DNA of 64,000 nt from Casuarina equisetifolia (Eukaryota; Streptophyta; Magnoliopsida; Fagales; Casuarinaceae), in the NCBI GenBank assembly GCA_028551475.1, contig CM052357.1, forward strand, positions 6,681,931 to 6,745,930, read 5' to 3'. A program made the position numbers and the translations under genes. Every line of letters starts with the position of its first letter. Within the stretch, counting starts at the first letter, position 1. The notes beneath the pieces are model-generated. The model did no database searches. It saw only the letters and a list, made by a program, of their open reading frames with translations, and had not been told where the DNA came from. Of the stretch, positions 62,770-64,000 are shown piece after piece.

Positions 62770-64000
62770 TCATAAACTGCTAGGCAAGGATTGCAGAAGA
62801 GACATAGCTTCTCTTCGAACCTCCTCTCTTTTTACTTTCCCACTTGTAGTGACTGGAAATGGCTTCCTCCAGAGAATGAATACCTTTGGTATCTTGAACC
62901 TTTGGAAGAACAAAAGGAAACAGTAAGTGATTCATCCATTTTACTACACATATAAATAACACAGACGTGCCTCAGGGTCAAAACTTTTCATCTTAAGTAC
63001 ACACACCTGGTCATATTCTTTTCTCTACAGTATTGTTGAAGAATTTCACAGGATAAAACTAGCCCTTGACTTTCTGCGGAGGGATTAAAGCTTCTATCAG
63101 ACCAGTACCAATTTTCTCTCAACTGAATACAAGCAATAACCTTCTCTGTTAGGCGAATATCTGGAATACCGACAATGACAATGCCCCTCACTCCTGGATG
63201 TCGTAATAGGACTGCCTCCACCTAGTCATCACCAAACAACTATTACTGTCTACAAAATTTGAAAATTTTGAATAAATGTAACTTGCGTGAAAAGATATCA
63301 AGTGAATCATATGACCAATTTTTATGCTCCATCCATTTCAACTCCAAAAGAATGCAGGGCGTAATTATTTTAATTCATATTCTTCTATTGGTTTCCTTCT
63401 TCGTAAGTAAAAAGAGAAAGATATTGGCTTGCCTCTTCAGGATAAACATTCTCCCCGCCACTCTTGATTTTACTACCTACTCGTCCAATGAGCCACAGAT
63501 CACCATCCTCATCAATGGACCCGACGTCGCCTGTATCAAGCCAACTCCCACTGCAAGACTCGTATGCCTCTCCTGGAATTTGACCCCAATATCTAAGCAT
63601 CACATGGGGACCTCTAGTTAAAATTCTTCCAACATGAGAAGAGCCATCTAGAAATATCTTTAATTCGACATGGGGTGCAGGCTTTCCAACACAAACACCT
63701 TGTGGTTTGTCTACCAAAGCACATTTTGCATCATCAACTTTCTGAACGTACTGGCTGGAGGTTCCCATTGTTGGGTCGTAGAGTGTCATAAAGGTCAGAG
63801 AGGAGCATGTCTCTGTCATCCCTATACAAAATTAAACAGAACAAGGGAAATTGAAGCAAGAAAATCATTGCAAATTGTCAAAGAGAATTTGGGGAAAAAC
63901 ATATATAAATGTTCATAAAGTGAACAAACAAGAGCAATAATATAGCAGAAATGCATATATTTGCTATCTCATGTTTGACAAGTATGTAGATGGACTGTAC
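62770..64000 (-). CDS. AAE14: o-Succinylbenzoyl-CoA ligase, acyl-activating enzyme 14 (3' part; 5' exons beyond window)
   Basis: Last three exons on the minus strand: 63821-63433, 63221-63007, 62899-62770 (stop TGA 62772-62770). The earlier exons lie past the right edge; 63822-64000 looks intronic. ANL-superfamily adenylate-forming motifs are present: GMTETCSSLTF (A5), SWLDTGDVG (A7), GRVGSKIKSGGENVYPEE (A8/hinge), and the C-terminal catalytic-lysine segment TTSGKVKREEV (A10). The enzyme activates o-succinylbenzoate to its CoA ester in phylloquinone (vitamin K1) synthesis. The match to Arabidopsis AAE14 (At1g30520) is from memory. The protein ends Ser-Ser-Leu, a weak peroxisomal PTS1, as in Arabidopsis. 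The intron after NVYPEE has a GC donor (GAG followed by GCAAGC), a GC-AG intron; reading through it gives a frame that soon departs from the family. Confidence 0.93.

Noticed and set aside
1-64000. CRISPR arrays, rRNA or intact tRNA genes
   Set aside because: No regularly spaced repeats and no complete cloverleaf; the only tRNA-like boxes belong to the two SINE-like elements.

Overview
The window is plant nuclear DNA from a eudicot. Its genes are split by many GT-AG introns, the intergenic DNA is AT-rich, and copia, gypsy, LINE and SINE remnants are common. All six intact genes have clear plant counterparts. I cannot prove the species; a compact to medium-sized woody eudicot genome such as grapevine would fit. 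I worked out exon borders by hand from reading frame, splice signals and family conservation. Every spliced gene gives an uninterrupted frame.

Layout from left to right: (1) 1-1229, minus, a DC1 (Cys/His-rich C1) gene with a frameshift, running off the left edge. (2) 4163-16080, minus, OLA1/YchF1 P-loop ATPase, 12 exons, with TE-like and tandemly duplicated DNA in its introns. (3) 17215-17990, a gypsy relic. (4) 19540-24582, plus, a divergent GDP-L-galactose phosphorylase (VTC2-like) with a conserved non-AUG uORF in its leader. (5) 25371-27968, minus, a HERKULES2-type CrRLK1L receptor kinase. (6) 30387-36107, a complete but decayed copia LTR retrotransposon. (7) 37267-43430, plus, N-acetylglucosamine kinase, 7 exons. 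(8) About 44700-47940, a dead LINE preceded by a perfect 18-bp hairpin. (9) 48768-53978, minus, WPP-domain-associated coiled-coil protein (WAP), 4 exons. (10) About 54-62.6 kb, gene-poor DNA with LTR-like blocks. (11) 62770 to the right edge, minus, the 3' part of AAE14 (o-succinylbenzoyl-CoA ligase), with a SINE just past its stop codon.

The genes are independent transcription units, not a pathway cluster. Their order AAE14 - NAGK - HERK2 - OLA1 matches, from memory, the Arabidopsis At1g30520-At1g30580 block, so this looks like conserved microsynteny into which WAP, the VTC2-like gene and the transposons are interleaved.

The most interesting locus is the VTC2-like gene. It keeps the leader uORF linked to ascorbate feedback, but the residue aligned with the nucleophilic histidine of the HIT motif is tyrosine. 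This suggests a non-catalytic or re-purposed paralogue that is still under ascorbate control.
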